DNA from: Thioalbus denitrificans
GTDB lineage: Bacteria; Pseudomonadota; Gammaproteobacteria; DSM-26407
DNA: 64,000 bases
Direction: 5' to 3'
Assembly: GCF_003337735.1 (NCBI RefSeq)
Contig: NZ_QPJY01000010.1
Span: 53,035-117,034, forward strand
The notes beneath the pieces were generated by a model. The model worked only from the letters and a program-made list of their open reading frames with translations. It made no database searches and was not told where the DNA came from. The position numbers and the translations under genes were made by a program. Shown here piece after piece: positions 51,641-60,322 of the stretch. The first letter of the stretch is position 1. Each line of letters starts with the position of its first letter.

Positions 51641-51665
51641 TAATCCTGTCAATCCTGTCTAGTCG
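51641..51665. repeat. Single ACAGGATT-type repeat overlapping the cupin 3' end
   Basis: On the minus strand AGACAGGATTGACAGGATTA covers the last codons (R-Q-D) and the TGA stop of the cupin gene. It is a half copy of the 49.1 kb family; no partner arm is seen. Confidence 0.65.
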
Positions 51666-52014
51666 GTTTTTCATGCGGCTCCGTGTAGAACACCGCCAGC
51701 CACACCGTTTCCCGCTCCGGGTCGGTCCACTCCACCCGGTGGCGGCAGCGGGCGGGCAGGTGGATCCAGTCGCCGGGGCCCAGCTCGCGGGGCCGTGCCT
51801 CCCCCGCCACCCGCAGGCGGGCACGGCCCTCCACCACCAGTACCCACTCCGCCTCGTCCTGGTCGTACCAGAACCCCGCGGGGCTGACATGGCCGCGGGA
51901 GACGATGCGCTCGATACGCAGGCCCGGCCGTTCCAGGAGCGGGTCGCAACACTCCCCCGTCCCGGGTCCCGGCAGGGGAAACAGCCCTCCGGTTGTCGGG
52001 TAGCGCTCACTCAT
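51649..52014 (-). CDS. Cupin-domain protein
   Basis: Small single-domain cupin, 121 aa. Cupin motif 1 is FWYDQDEAEWVLVVEGRARL (about 50-69; the usual HxH pair is replaced by D and E). Motif 2 is LGPGDWIHLPARCRHRVEW (about 77-95) with the Gly/Pro and His of the second metal motif. Because the first motif lacks the His pair, metal binding is uncertain; it may bind a small ligand instead. Its start overlaps the 3' end of the glutamate dehydrogenase gene by 8 bp, implying coupled expression. The last residues (TRQD) and stop come from a dispersed repeat. Confidence 0.85.
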   Translation of the reverse strand: MSERYPTTGGLFPLPGPGTGECCDPLLERPGLRIERIVSRGHVSPAGFWYDQDEAEWVLVVEGRARLRVAGEARPRELGPGDWIHLPARCRHRVEWTDPERETVWLAVFYTEPHEKPTRQD

Positions 52015-55000
52015 CGCCGGCAGGATCCGGCTCCGTTTCCAGGTCCACCTCACAGGCCTGTTCAGCGCCCGGCTGGCAGGCGGAGACCAGTTCGCGGAGC
52101 TCCTGCACCGCCACGGTGAGCATCTCGTAGCTCACCCTGGTGGCCACCTTCAGCTCGCCGAGCACCTGCTCCCAGCGACCGAGGTAAGGCTCGCAGCACT
52201 GTTTCCAGGCGCGCAGGCGGGCGGCCGTGGACTCCTCCTCCGGGGCCAGCGCGAGGGTGGCCATGGTGAGCGCGGCCTGCTGCTCAAGCAGCTCGTCGCG
52301 CAGGGCGGTCCGCGCGCGGGCCTGCCAGTAGTTCTGCTGGGGCAGCGCGGCGATATGCTGGCGCAGCCACCAGGTCTCCAGCGCGTCGCCGAGATGGAAA
52401 TAGAGGTGGGCGACGCTCTTCACGTCCACGCCGTTCTCGCCGGCCACCTCCACGATATCCAGGGCGGAGGGCAGCTGCCCGAGTCCCGCCACCTGCCCGG
52501 CGAGCGCCGCCGGAACCCCTTTCTTGGCCAGGGCCTTGGCCTGCCTGCGCAGCCCCTGGCGCTCCTCGGCCACCAGCAGCCGGGGCAGATCGGCGGCAAT
52601 CTCCGCCACCCGCGGCCGGAACCGCGCCAGGGTTCCGGCCACGTCCGGACAGGCGCGGTAGCGGCGCAGGAACCACAGCGCCGCACGCTCCACCAGCCAG
52701 GCGGCATTGCGCAGCATGTCCAGCTGCAGTTCCGCCGGCACCCGGTTGTCCAGCGCCTCGATGGCCTCCCACAGGGCCTCCGCCCCGTAGACCTCGCAGC
52801 CCCAGACGAAGGCCCGGGCCAGGTTGGCCGCCCCGGCGCCCGTCGCCTCTTCCAGGCGGTGGGCATAGAGGGGTCCCATGCGGTTGACCAGCTGGTTGGT
52901 GATCTGTCCGGCGATGATCTCGCGCCGCAGCCGGTGCTCGCCCATCCGCGCCTGGAACCGCTCGCGCAACGGCGTGGGGAAGTAGCGTTCCAGCAGCACC
53001 GCCACACCCGGGTCGTCGGGCAGATCGGATTCGAGCAGCTGGCCGTAGAGGTGGATCTTGCTGTAGGCGAACAGCACCGCCAGCTCGGGACGGGTCAGCC
53101 CCTGGTCGTCGGCCTGGCGTTCGGTGAGCTCCTCGTCGCCGGGCAGCCCTTCCAGCGCCCGGTCCAGCACCCCGCCCTTCTCCAGGGCGTGCAGGTAGCG
53201 GCTGTGCTGGGTCAGCAGCTGCGGGGCCTGGAACGCCATCAGGCTCAAGGTCTGGCTCTGGGCGTAGTTGTCCCGCACCACCTGCGCCGCCACCTCGTCG
53301 GTCATCTCCGCCAGCAGCTGGTTGCGCTGCTTCCCGGTGAGATCACCGCTGTCCACCACCGCGTTGAGGAGGATCTTGATGTTCACCTCGCGGTCGGAGC
53401 AGTCCACGCCACCGGAGTTGTCGATGAAATCGGTGTTCATGCGCCCGCCCGCGGCGGCGTACTCCACCCGTCCGAGCTGGGTGAAGCCGAGGTTGCCCCC
53501 CTCGCCCACCACCCGGCAGCGCAGATCGCGGCCATCCACCCGCACCCCGTCGTTGGTCCGGTCGCCGACGTCGGCGTTCCGCTCCCGGGCCGCCTTGACG
53601 TAGGTGCCGATGCCGCCGTTCCAGAGCAGATCCACCGGGGCGGTGAGGATGAGGCGGATGAGCTCGTTGGGGGTGAGGTGCTCGGCGCTCACGCCCAGCC
53701 ACTCGCGTACCTCCGGCGACAGGGCGATGGACTTCTGGGTGCGCAGGTGGATGCCGCCCCCGCGGGAGAGCAGGGTGCGATCGTAGTCGGCCCAGCTGGA
53801 GCGGGGCAGCGCGAAGAGCCGCTGCCGCTCGCGGAAGCCGGCCTCCGGGTCGGGGTTGGGATCGAGGAAGATGTGCAGGTGGTTGAAGGCGGCCACCAGG
53901 CGGATGTGGGGCGAGAGCAGCATGCCGTTGCCGAACACGTCGCCGGACATGTCGCCGATGCCCACCACGGTGAAGGGGCTGGTCTGGATGTCCCGGCCCA
54001 GCTCGCGGAAGTGGCGCTTCACCGACTCCCAGGCGCCGCGGGCGGTGATGCCGATCTTCTTGTGGTCGTAGCCGGCGGAGCCGCCGGAGGCGAAGGCGTC
54101 CCCGAGCCAGAAGCCGTACTCCCGGGCGATGGCGTTGGCGGTGTCGGAGAAGGTGGCGGTGCCCTTGTCCGCCGCCACCACCAGGTAGGGGTCGTCGTCG
54201 TCGTGCCGCACCACCCCCTCGGGCGGCACCAGCCGGCCCTGGACCAGGTTGTCGGTCAGGTCCAGCAGGCCGCGCACGAAGGTCTGGTAGCTGGCGACCA
54301 CCTCGCCCTGCAGCGCCTCGCGGTCGCCGTCGGCGGGCAGGCGCTTGCAGACGAAGCCGCCCTTCGCCCCCACCGGGACGATGACCGCGTTCTTCACCAT
54401 TTGCGCCTTCATCAGGCCGAGCACCTCGGTGCGGTAGTCCTCGCGGCGGTCCGACCAGCGCAGTCCGCCGCGGGCCACCTTGCCCCCGCGCAGGTGCACC
54501 CCCTCCACCCGGGGCGAGTAGACGAAGATTTCGTACATCGGCCGCGGCAGGGGCAGGTCCGGAATGCGGGCCGGATCGAGCTTGATGGCCAGGTAGGGCT
54601 TGGGCGCCCCATCGGGCCCGCGCTGGTACCAGTTGGTGCGCAGGGTGGCCCGGATCACCGCCAGGAAGCGGCGCAGGATGCGGTCCTCGTCGAGGTTGGC
54701 CACCGCGTCCAGGGTCTCGGCCAGCATCTTCTCCAGGCGCGCGGCACGGGCCTCGGCATGGACCTTCTCCTGGGGCTTGGCCCGGGCCTGGAACAGGCGC
54801 ACCAGCATGCGGGCGATTTCCGGATTGTTGGCGAGCGTCTGCTCCATGTAGGACTGGCTGAAGGGAATGCCGGTCTGCAGCAGGTAGCGGCAGTAGGCCC
54901 GCAGCAGGGCCACCTCGCGCCCGGACAGGCGCGCCTCGAGCACCAGCCGGTTGAAGCCGTCGTTCTCCAGGTCGCCGCGCCAGATGCCGGCGAAGGCCTC

Positions 55001-56905
55001 CTGGAAGATGGTGCGGACCACCTCCGGGTCCGGTTCGGGGCCGCGGGCGAACACCATCAGGAAATCGTGGATCCAGACCGGGTCGGCCCCGGCCGGGCGC
55101 ACCTCGAAGGGTTGCTCTCCCACCACCCGCAGGCCCATGTTCTCCAGCACCGGCAAGGCGTCGGAGAGCGGGATGGGGGCACCGCGGGCGAAGAGCTTGA
55201 AGTGCAGGTTCCCGCCGGTCTCCTCCAGCGGCCGGTAGAGGCTCAGGCCGGGTCCGTCCGCCGGCAGGCGGGTGATGTGCTCCACGTCATAGACCGCGGT
55301 CCAGGCCGGGTGGATCTCGCGGTAGCCGGCGGGAAAGGCGTGCTGGTAGCTGGAGAGCAGGCGGTTGCCCCGCTCCTCGCCGAAGTGTTCCATCAGCGCC
55401 TGCTGGAAATCGTCGGCCCAGCTGCGGGCCGACTCCTGTAGACGCTGCTCGATCTCGCGCACCTCGTAGGCCGGCTCGCTCCCCACCGGCGTGTGGATGG
55501 TGAAGTGGATGCGCGCCAGGACCGATTCCGAGAACCGGGTGTTGAACTCGGCCCGGGTCCCGCCGAAGGCCTCCTGCAGGATGCCCTGCATCTTGATGCG
55601 CAGGGCGGTGTCATAGCGATCGCGGGGCACGAACACCAGGCAGGAGAAGAAGCGGCCGAAGGGATCGCGGCGGACGAACAGGCGGATGCGGCGCCGCTCC
55701 TGCAGGTGCAGGATGCCCAGCGTGATGTCGAACAGCTCATCCTCGCCGGCCTGGAACAGCTCGTCGCGGGGAAAGTTGTCGATGATGTTGAGCAGGGCCT
55801 TGGCGGCGTAGCTGGAGGCGGCCAGCCCCGAACGCACCATCACCCGCGCCACCTTGCGCCGGACCAGGGGGATGGCGGAGGGCGAGAGGTTGTAGGCCGC
55901 GGAGGTATAGAGGCCGAGAAAGCGGTGTTCGCCGACCACCTCGCCATTGCTGTCGAACTCCTTGACCCCCACGTAGTCCAGCGGCACCGGGCGGTGCACC
56001 GTCGATTGGGCGGAGGCCTTGTTCACCACCAGCAGCTCGGCCTCGTGGGCACGGCGGCGCAGCGGTTCGGGCAGGGCGGAGAAGCTTGCCGAGACCTCGT
56101 GCTCCTCGCGCCGGCGCAGCACGCCCAGCCCGGTTCCGGGCAGCGCCCGCAGCATGTCCTCCCCCCGCTCCTCCAGCAGGCGGTAGTGCCGATAGCCGAT
56201 GAAGGTGAAGTGCCCGTCCAGCAACCAGTTCAGGAAGGCCCGATCCTCGTTGAGATCGGCCGGGTTGAGCGGCGGCGGGGTGCGGTCGAGCCCCTCGATC
56301 ACCGCCTCCAGCCGCTCACGCATCCGGCTCCAGTCATCCACGGTGATGCGCACGTCGGCCAGCACCTGCTCCAGGGTCTGGTGCAGCCGTGCCAGCTCGG
56401 CCGGATCGGTCTGCCGGTCCACCTGCAGGTGCATCAGCGACTCCTGGATCCCCCGCTCCGCGGGGGCCCCCGGCGGCACGACGACACCGAGCCGCCCCCG
56501 GGCATCCCGCTCCACCCGCAGCACGGGATGAATCAGCAGGTGCAGCGTCAGCCCCAGCCGGTTGACCGCCATGCGCACCGAGTCCACCAGGAACGGCATG
56601 TCATCGGTGACGATCTCCACGACCGTGTGAATCGACTGCCAGCCGTGCTGCTCGTGGCTGGGGTTGTAGACATGGATCCGGGCATCGCCGGGCGTGCGCA
56701 GATGAAGGAAATTCCAGTGGGCCAGGACGATGCCGTAGAGCGACTCGGGCGAGTGCTCCAGCAGATCCTCCGGCGCGGCACGGAGGTAGTACTGCTCGAT
56801 GAACGATTCCAGGGCCGCCAGGCGGGCCCCGGAAACCTTGGCCTGGGCCAGGGCGATCACCTTCCGGATGAGATCAGCCTTGAGCTGTTCCGGCTTTCTC
56901 GACAT
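52007..56905 (-). CDS. gdhB: NAD-specific glutamate dehydrogenase, large (about 180 kDa) class
   Basis: Catabolic glutamate dehydrogenase of 1632 aa, giving 2-oxoglutarate, NADH and ammonia. A long N-terminal regulatory region (ACT-like modules and helical segments, about 1-700) precedes the catalytic core (about 730-1240), where VPVGAKGGFVCKRLP holds the substrate-binding Lys (near 845). NAD-binding segments GIGDMSGDVFGNGMLLSPHI and a conserved RWSDRREDYRTEVLGLMKAQ follow. The C-terminal part (about 1250-1632) is family-specific. It is the L-GDH type, allosterically controlled in Pseudomonas and Streptomyces relatives, fitting an amino-acid-degrading life. The cupin gene overlaps its 3' end. 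Confidence 0.95.
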   Translation of the reverse strand: MSRKPEQLKADLIRKVIALAQAKVSGARLAALESFIEQYYLRAAPEDLLEHSPESLYGIVLAHWNFLHLRTPGDARIHVYNPSHEQHGWQSIHTVVEIVTDDMPFLVDSVRMAVNRLGLTLHLLIHPVLRVERDARGRLGVVVPPGAPAERGIQESLMHLQVDRQTDPAELARLHQTLEQVLADVRITVDDWSRMRERLEAVIEGLDRTPPPLNPADLNEDRAFLNWLLDGHFTFIGYRHYRLLEERGEDMLRALPGTGLGVLRRREEHEVSASFSALPEPLRRRAHEAELLVVNKASAQSTVHRPVPLDYVGVKEFDSNGEVVGEHRFLGLYTSAAYNLSPSAIPLVRRKVARVMVRSGLAASSYAAKALLNIIDNFPRDELFQAGEDELFDITLGILHLQERRRIRLFVRRDPFGRFFSCLVFVPRDRYDTALRIKMQGILQEAFGGTRAEFNTRFSESVLARIHFTIHTPVGSEPAYEVREIEQRLQESARSWADDFQQALMEHFGEERGNRLLSSYQHAFPAGYREIHPAWTAVYDVEHITRLPADGPGLSLYRPLEETGGNLHFKLFARGAPIPLSDALPVLENMGLRVVGEQPFEVRPAGADPVWIHDFLMVFARGPEPDPEVVRTIFQEAFAGIWRGDLENDGFNRLVLEARLSGREVALLRAYCRYLLQTGIPFSQSYMEQTLANNPEIARMLVRLFQARAKPQEKVHAEARAARLEKMLAETLDAVANLDEDRILRRFLAVIRATLRTNWYQRGPDGAPKPYLAIKLDPARIPDLPLPRPMYEIFVYSPRVEGVHLRGGKVARGGLRWSDRREDYRTEVLGLMKAQMVKNAVIVPVGAKGGFVCKRLPADGDREALQGEVVASYQTFVRGLLDLTDNLVQGRLVPPEGVVRHDDDDPYLVVAADKGTATFSDTANAIAREYGFWLGDAFASGGSAGYDHKKIGITARGAWESVKRHFRELGRDIQTSPFTVVGIGDMSGDVFGNGMLLSPHIRLVAAFNHLHIFLDPNPDPEAGFRERQRLFALPRSSWADYDRTLLSRGGGIHLRTQKSIALSPEVREWLGVSAEHLTPNELIRLILTAPVDLLWNGGIGTYVKAARERNADVGDRTNDGVRVDGRDLRCRVVGEGGNLGFTQLGRVEYAAAGGRMNTDFIDNSGGVDCSDREVNIKILLNAVVDSGDLTGKQRNQLLAEMTDEVAAQVVRDNYAQSQTLSLMAFQAPQLLTQHSRYLHALEKGGVLDRALEGLPGDEELTERQADDQGLTRPELAVLFAYSKIHLYGQLLESDLPDDPGVAVLLERYFPTPLRERFQARMGEHRLRREIIAGQITNQLVNRMGPLYAHRLEEATGAGAANLARAFVWGCEVYGAEALWEAIEALDNRVPAELQLDMLRNAAWLVERAALWFLRRYRACPDVAGTLARFRPRVAEIAADLPRLLVAEERQGLRRQAKALAKKGVPAALAGQVAGLGQLPSALDIVEVAGENGVDVKSVAHLYFHLGDALETWWLRQHIAALPQQNYWQARARTALRDELLEQQAALTMATLALAPEEESTAARLRAWKQCCEPYLGRWEQVLGELKVATRVSYEMLTVAVQELRELVSACQPGAEQACEVDLETEPDPAGDE

Positions 56906-56964
56906 TCACCTCTCCCGCCGGGGTGTCCGGCTGCCGCCGCGGCCGCCCGGTGAACCGGCGTCTC

Positions 56965-57237
56965 CTACTCTTCCCCGCCGCCGGCCTTCTTTCCGCCCTG
57001 CTGGCCCATGCCCGCGGAGAAGGCGTCCCAGAAGCTCTTCTGCAGCGCTTCCATGGACTGCAGGTGGGGCGGCAGGAAGGGCTTCATCAGGGTCGCCGGG
57101 TCGAACCCCTCCATGCCGGAGAGCATCCGCTCCCGGATCTGGTCCATGAGCTCCCGCTGCAGGGGCTCCACGTCGGGCAGACCGAAGAACGTGCGCAACT
57201 CCTGGGGGGTGGCTTCCAGGTCAATCTTTATCTTCAT
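56965..57237 (-). CDS. DUF6489 family protein
   Basis: Small soluble protein of 90 aa. It begins MKIKIDLEATPQELRTFFGL, has DVEPLQRELMDQIRERMLSG and ends in a Gly/Lys-rich tail (QGGKKAGGGEE). It matches the short DUF6489 proteins of gammaproteobacteria; function unknown. ATG 57237 is favoured; an ATG 12 bp upstream (MESA...) is the alternative. It lies 59 bp upstream of the glutamate dehydrogenase gene on the same strand, so the two may share a transcript. Confidence 0.75.
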   Translation of the reverse strand: MKIKIDLEATPQELRTFFGLPDVEPLQRELMDQIRERMLSGMEGFDPATLMKPFLPPHLQSMEALQKSFWDAFSAGMGQQGGKKAGGGEE

Positions 57238-57344
57238 CGCGGACTCCATCTCCTGTGGGGGCGTTACCGCAAGTGTAGCGCTACTTCGGCGCGCGGATGG
57301 CGGATGACCGCTGCGGCGGGCGCCGCGGCACCCATCCCCGCACG

Positions 57345-57432
57345 CACTCACGCATTCACGCATTCACGCATTCACGCATTCACGCATTCACGCATTCACG
57401 CATTCACGCATTCACGCATTCACGCATTCACG
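57345..57432. repeat. 8-bp tandem array (CATTCACG) x10
   Basis: Ten perfect copies of CATTCACG (57353-57432) after one variant (CACTCACG). Its complement is the CGTGAATG/TGCGTGAA octamer of 16.93 and 28.7 kb. On the minus strand the border reads TTACCGTGAATGCGTGAATG, close to that at 28.67 kb. It lies in the 288-bp gap between the DUF6489 start and the GGDEF-EAL stop, upstream of DUF6489. Confidence 0.95.
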
Positions 57433-57525
57433 GTAATAGGGGCGGGAACACGATGCCACCCTGGCCACGGAACGCCCTTATCCTCATCCCTTGACTCTTC
57501 CGACCAACGCAATCGGCAAAGGGTT

Positions 57526-60135
57526 TCAGTTCCGTGCGGCAATCCACGCGGACAGGGCCTCGGCCGGCAGCGGTCGGGCGAACAGGAAACCCTGGAGCCG
57601 GTGACAGCCCAGCTCCCGCAGCAGCTCCACCTGCCCGGGCTGTTCCACGCCCTCGGCCACCAGGGTAAGGCCCAGGCCGTGGGCCAGGCCCGCGATGGCG
57701 CGCACCACCTCCACGCTGTATTCGTGGCGCGGCAGCTGGCTGACGAAGCTGCGGTCGATCTTCACCGTGTGCAGGGGAAAGCGCGTCAGGTAGCCGAGCG
57801 AGGAATAGCCGGTGCCGAAGTCATCGAGAGCCAGCTGCACGCCCAGCCGGTTGATGGACTCCAGCATCGCCAGCGTCCCGGCGCCGTGGCGCATCAGGGT
57901 GGTCTCGGTGATCTCCAGCTCCAGGCGCTCCGGCTGGAGCCGGGCCTGTTCCAGGTGCCGCTGCAGCCGCTGCGCCAGATCGCCGTCCTCCAGCTGGAGC
58001 GGGGAGAGGTTGACGGCGATCACCAGCGGCGGCAGGCCGGCATCATGCCAGGCGGAAGCCTGCCGGCAGGCTTCCGCCAGCACCCAGTCGCCCACCGGAC
58101 CGATCAGGCCGGTCTCCTCCAGCAGCGGAATGAACTCCATCGGCGCGACGAGCCCGCGGCGGGGGCACTGCCAGCGCAGCAGCGCCTCCACGGCCACCAC
58201 CGCGCCGGTCTGCAGATCCAGCTGGGGCTGGTAGTGAAGCCGCAGCTCCCGTCGCTCCAGGGCCCGGCGCAGATCCGCCTCCAGGACCAGCTGCTCGTGG
58301 GCCCGGGCATCGATGTCGGCGGTGTAGAACCGCAGGCCGGCGCGTCCCTGGAGACGGGCCCGGTGCAGGGCGGCCTCGGCATTGCCGAGCAGCTGGGCAC
58401 CATCAATGCCGTCATGGGGATAGAGGCTCACGCCGATGCCGGCGCTGATGAACAGTTCGTGGCCGCCCAGCTGGAAGGCGGATGCGAGCACCGACTGCAG
58501 CCGCCGCACCCGGCTCATCGCCTGCTCCGGCGTGCGCACCTCGCCCAGCAGGATGGCGAACTCGTCGCTGCCCAGCCGCGCCAGCATGTCACCGGGCCGC
58601 AGCACCCGTCCCAGCCGTTCCGCCAGCTGGCGCAGGAGCCGGTCCGCGCCGCCCGGGCCGAGGGTATCGTTGATCATCTTGAACCGATCCACGTCCAGCA
58701 GCACCACTGCCGCGCCGCCGCCCCCTTCGCCCTCCTGCCTCAGCGCCGGGTCGATCCGCTCGAGGAAGGCGGCGCGGTTCGGCAGGCCGGTCAGGGGATC
58801 GCGGCTGCTCAGGTAGCGGATGAGCCGCTCGTCCTCGAGGCGCCGGGTGATGTCGCGGCCCGTTGAGATGTAATGGGTGATGGCGCCGCTGCCGTCGATC
58901 AGGGGGGTGATGGTCTTCTCTTCCGGGTAGATGCTGCCGTCGCGGCGGCGGTTGATCAGCGTGCCCTGGAAGGTGCGTCCCGCCGCCAGGTCCTGCCACA
59001 GGGCGGCGTAGAATCGCTCCTTGTGCCGCCCGGACTTGAGCAGTGACGCCGGCTGCCCCACAGCCTCCGCGGCGCCGTAGCCCGTGATGCGGGTGAAGGC
59101 GGGATTGACGAACTCGATGCGGCCCCCGGCGTCGGTGATCATCACCGCGTCGGCGGTCTGCTCCAGGGCCCGCGAGAGCACCCGCATCCGCGCATCCGCC
59201 GCCTGCCGCTCGGCGCGGGTGCGCAGGGCGGTGATGCCGTAGGAGAGATCGGCGGCCAACTCGTCGAGCAGTGCGACCTCACCCTCGTCGAAGGCATCCG
59301 GCTCCCCGGCATAGATGCACAACGCCCCGATGACGGCGCCGTCATGAAGCAGCGGCAACGCCAGCACCGAGGCGTAGCCGCGACGCAGCGCCTCCTCGCG
59401 CCAGGGGCTGAAGCCCGGGTTTTCGTGCACATAGCGGACCAGGGCCGGCACGCCGTCGCGGATGGCCCGGCCGGCCGGTCCCTGGCCCAGCGGACTGTCA
59501 TCCCAGCGCACCTGGATGCGCTCGAGGTAACCCTCCACGTGGCCGGCCATCGCCACCGGTTCCACCACCCGCCCGGGCTGCTCCACGGCGAAGCCGATCC
59601 AGGCCATGCGATAACCCCCCGGCCCCACCGCCACCTGGCAGATCCGTTCCAGCAGGCGGGCCTCGTCCGGGGCCCGCACCAGCGCCTGGTTGCACTGGCT
59701 GAGCGTCACCAGCGCCCGGTGCAGGCGCCCCGCCTCACCCGTGACCCTGCTCGATCCGGACACCACCTGCTCCAGCGCCCTGCGCAGCCCGGCTCCATTC
59801 TCGGCCAGCCGCCGATCGAGACAGGCCACCACCCCCCGGCCGCGGGCCACGCACCCGCCGGTCCGCCCGCCGCCGTCACCGGGGCAGAGCGCCACGATGG
59901 GCAGCGCGGGCAGCGCCGCGTTGAGACGCCGGAGGGTGTTGGCGGGAGAGGCCGCAGCCTCGTCGCAGGCGGGATTGAGCAGCAGGAGATCGAAGACCTC
60001 GGTGCCGAGGCGCGCCAGGGCCGCGTCCGCATCCGGTTCGTGGACCACGGACCAGCGGGCCTCCTCCGGCCCGGTTACGAGCGCGCCGAGCTGCCGCGCC
60101 CTGTCGGTGTCCCCCTCAAGAAGCAGAACCCGCAT
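57526..60135 (-). CDS. REC-like/GAF/PAS/GGDEF/EAL protein
   Basis: Soluble c-di-GMP protein, 869 aa. The N-terminal REC-like domain (about 1-115, MRVLLLEGDTDRARQL) lacks the usual phospho-Asp; its place is taken by VFDLLLLNPACDE, so it may be unphosphorylated. GAF (about 150-305), PAS (about 325-440), GGDEF (about 441-605) and EAL (about 615-865) follow. The cyclase motif reads ARLGSDEFAIL, GSDEF in place of GGDEF. The EAL domain is canonical ([47 protein letters not shown]). It is likely a phosphodiesterase, with an uncertain cyclase. ATG 60135 is used. Confidence 0.92.
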   Translation of the reverse strand: MRVLLLEGDTDRARQLGALVTGPEEARWSVVHEPDADAALARLGTEVFDLLLLNPACDEAAASPANTLRRLNAALPALPIVALCPGDGGGRTGGCVARGRGVVACLDRRLAENGAGLRRALEQVVSGSSRVTGEAGRLHRALVTLSQCNQALVRAPDEARLLERICQVAVGPGGYRMAWIGFAVEQPGRVVEPVAMAGHVEGYLERIQVRWDDSPLGQGPAGRAIRDGVPALVRYVHENPGFSPWREEALRRGYASVLALPLLHDGAVIGALCIYAGEPDAFDEGEVALLDELAADLSYGITALRTRAERQAADARMRVLSRALEQTADAVMITDAGGRIEFVNPAFTRITGYGAAEAVGQPASLLKSGRHKERFYAALWQDLAAGRTFQGTLINRRRDGSIYPEEKTITPLIDGSGAITHYISTGRDITRRLEDERLIRYLSSRDPLTGLPNRAAFLERIDPALRQEGEGGGGAAVVLLDVDRFKMINDTLGPGGADRLLRQLAERLGRVLRPGDMLARLGSDEFAILLGEVRTPEQAMSRVRRLQSVLASAFQLGGHELFISAGIGVSLYPHDGIDGAQLLGNAEAALHRARLQGRAGLRFYTADIDARAHEQLVLEADLRRALERRELRLHYQPQLDLQTGAVVAVEALLRWQCPRRGLVAPMEFIPLLEETGLIGPVGDWVLAEACRQASAWHDAGLPPLVIAVNLSPLQLEDGDLAQRLQRHLEQARLQPERLELEITETTLMRHGAGTLAMLESINRLGVQLALDDFGTGYSSLGYLTRFPLHTVKIDRSFVSQLPRHEYSVEVVRAIAGLAHGLGLTLVAEGVEQPGQVELLRELGCHRLQGFLFARPLPAEALSAWIAARN

Positions 60136-60239
60136 GCCGTGCCCTGAGTCCTCAGCGATGGTTCCGGGAACTCTAGCATGGATAACCGGGGACGGGTGGC
60201 GCAACCGGGGAATCCTGAAAATACGCCCAAATAATCGAA

Positions 60240-60270
60240 GCAGGAAAAAAACCGGCGGCAGATGACCGGG
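60240..60270 (-). terminator. Possible weak terminator 3' of speA
   Basis: On the minus strand a short CCGG-N10-CCGG stem is followed directly by seven T (60245-60251), about 55-75 bp after the speA stop. The stem is short; ending of transcription here is uncertain. Confidence 0.3.
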
Positions 60271-60322
60271 GATGGAGACGCCATCGCTGCGGCGGCCATG
60301 CTCACGCCGCGGGATGGCGACC

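Noticed and set aside
52355..55441. A 1028-codon frame antisense to the glutamate dehydrogenase gene
   Set aside because: Low-complexity His/Gln/Val-rich translation with no family signature; the opposite strand is an intact, well-conserved enzyme.
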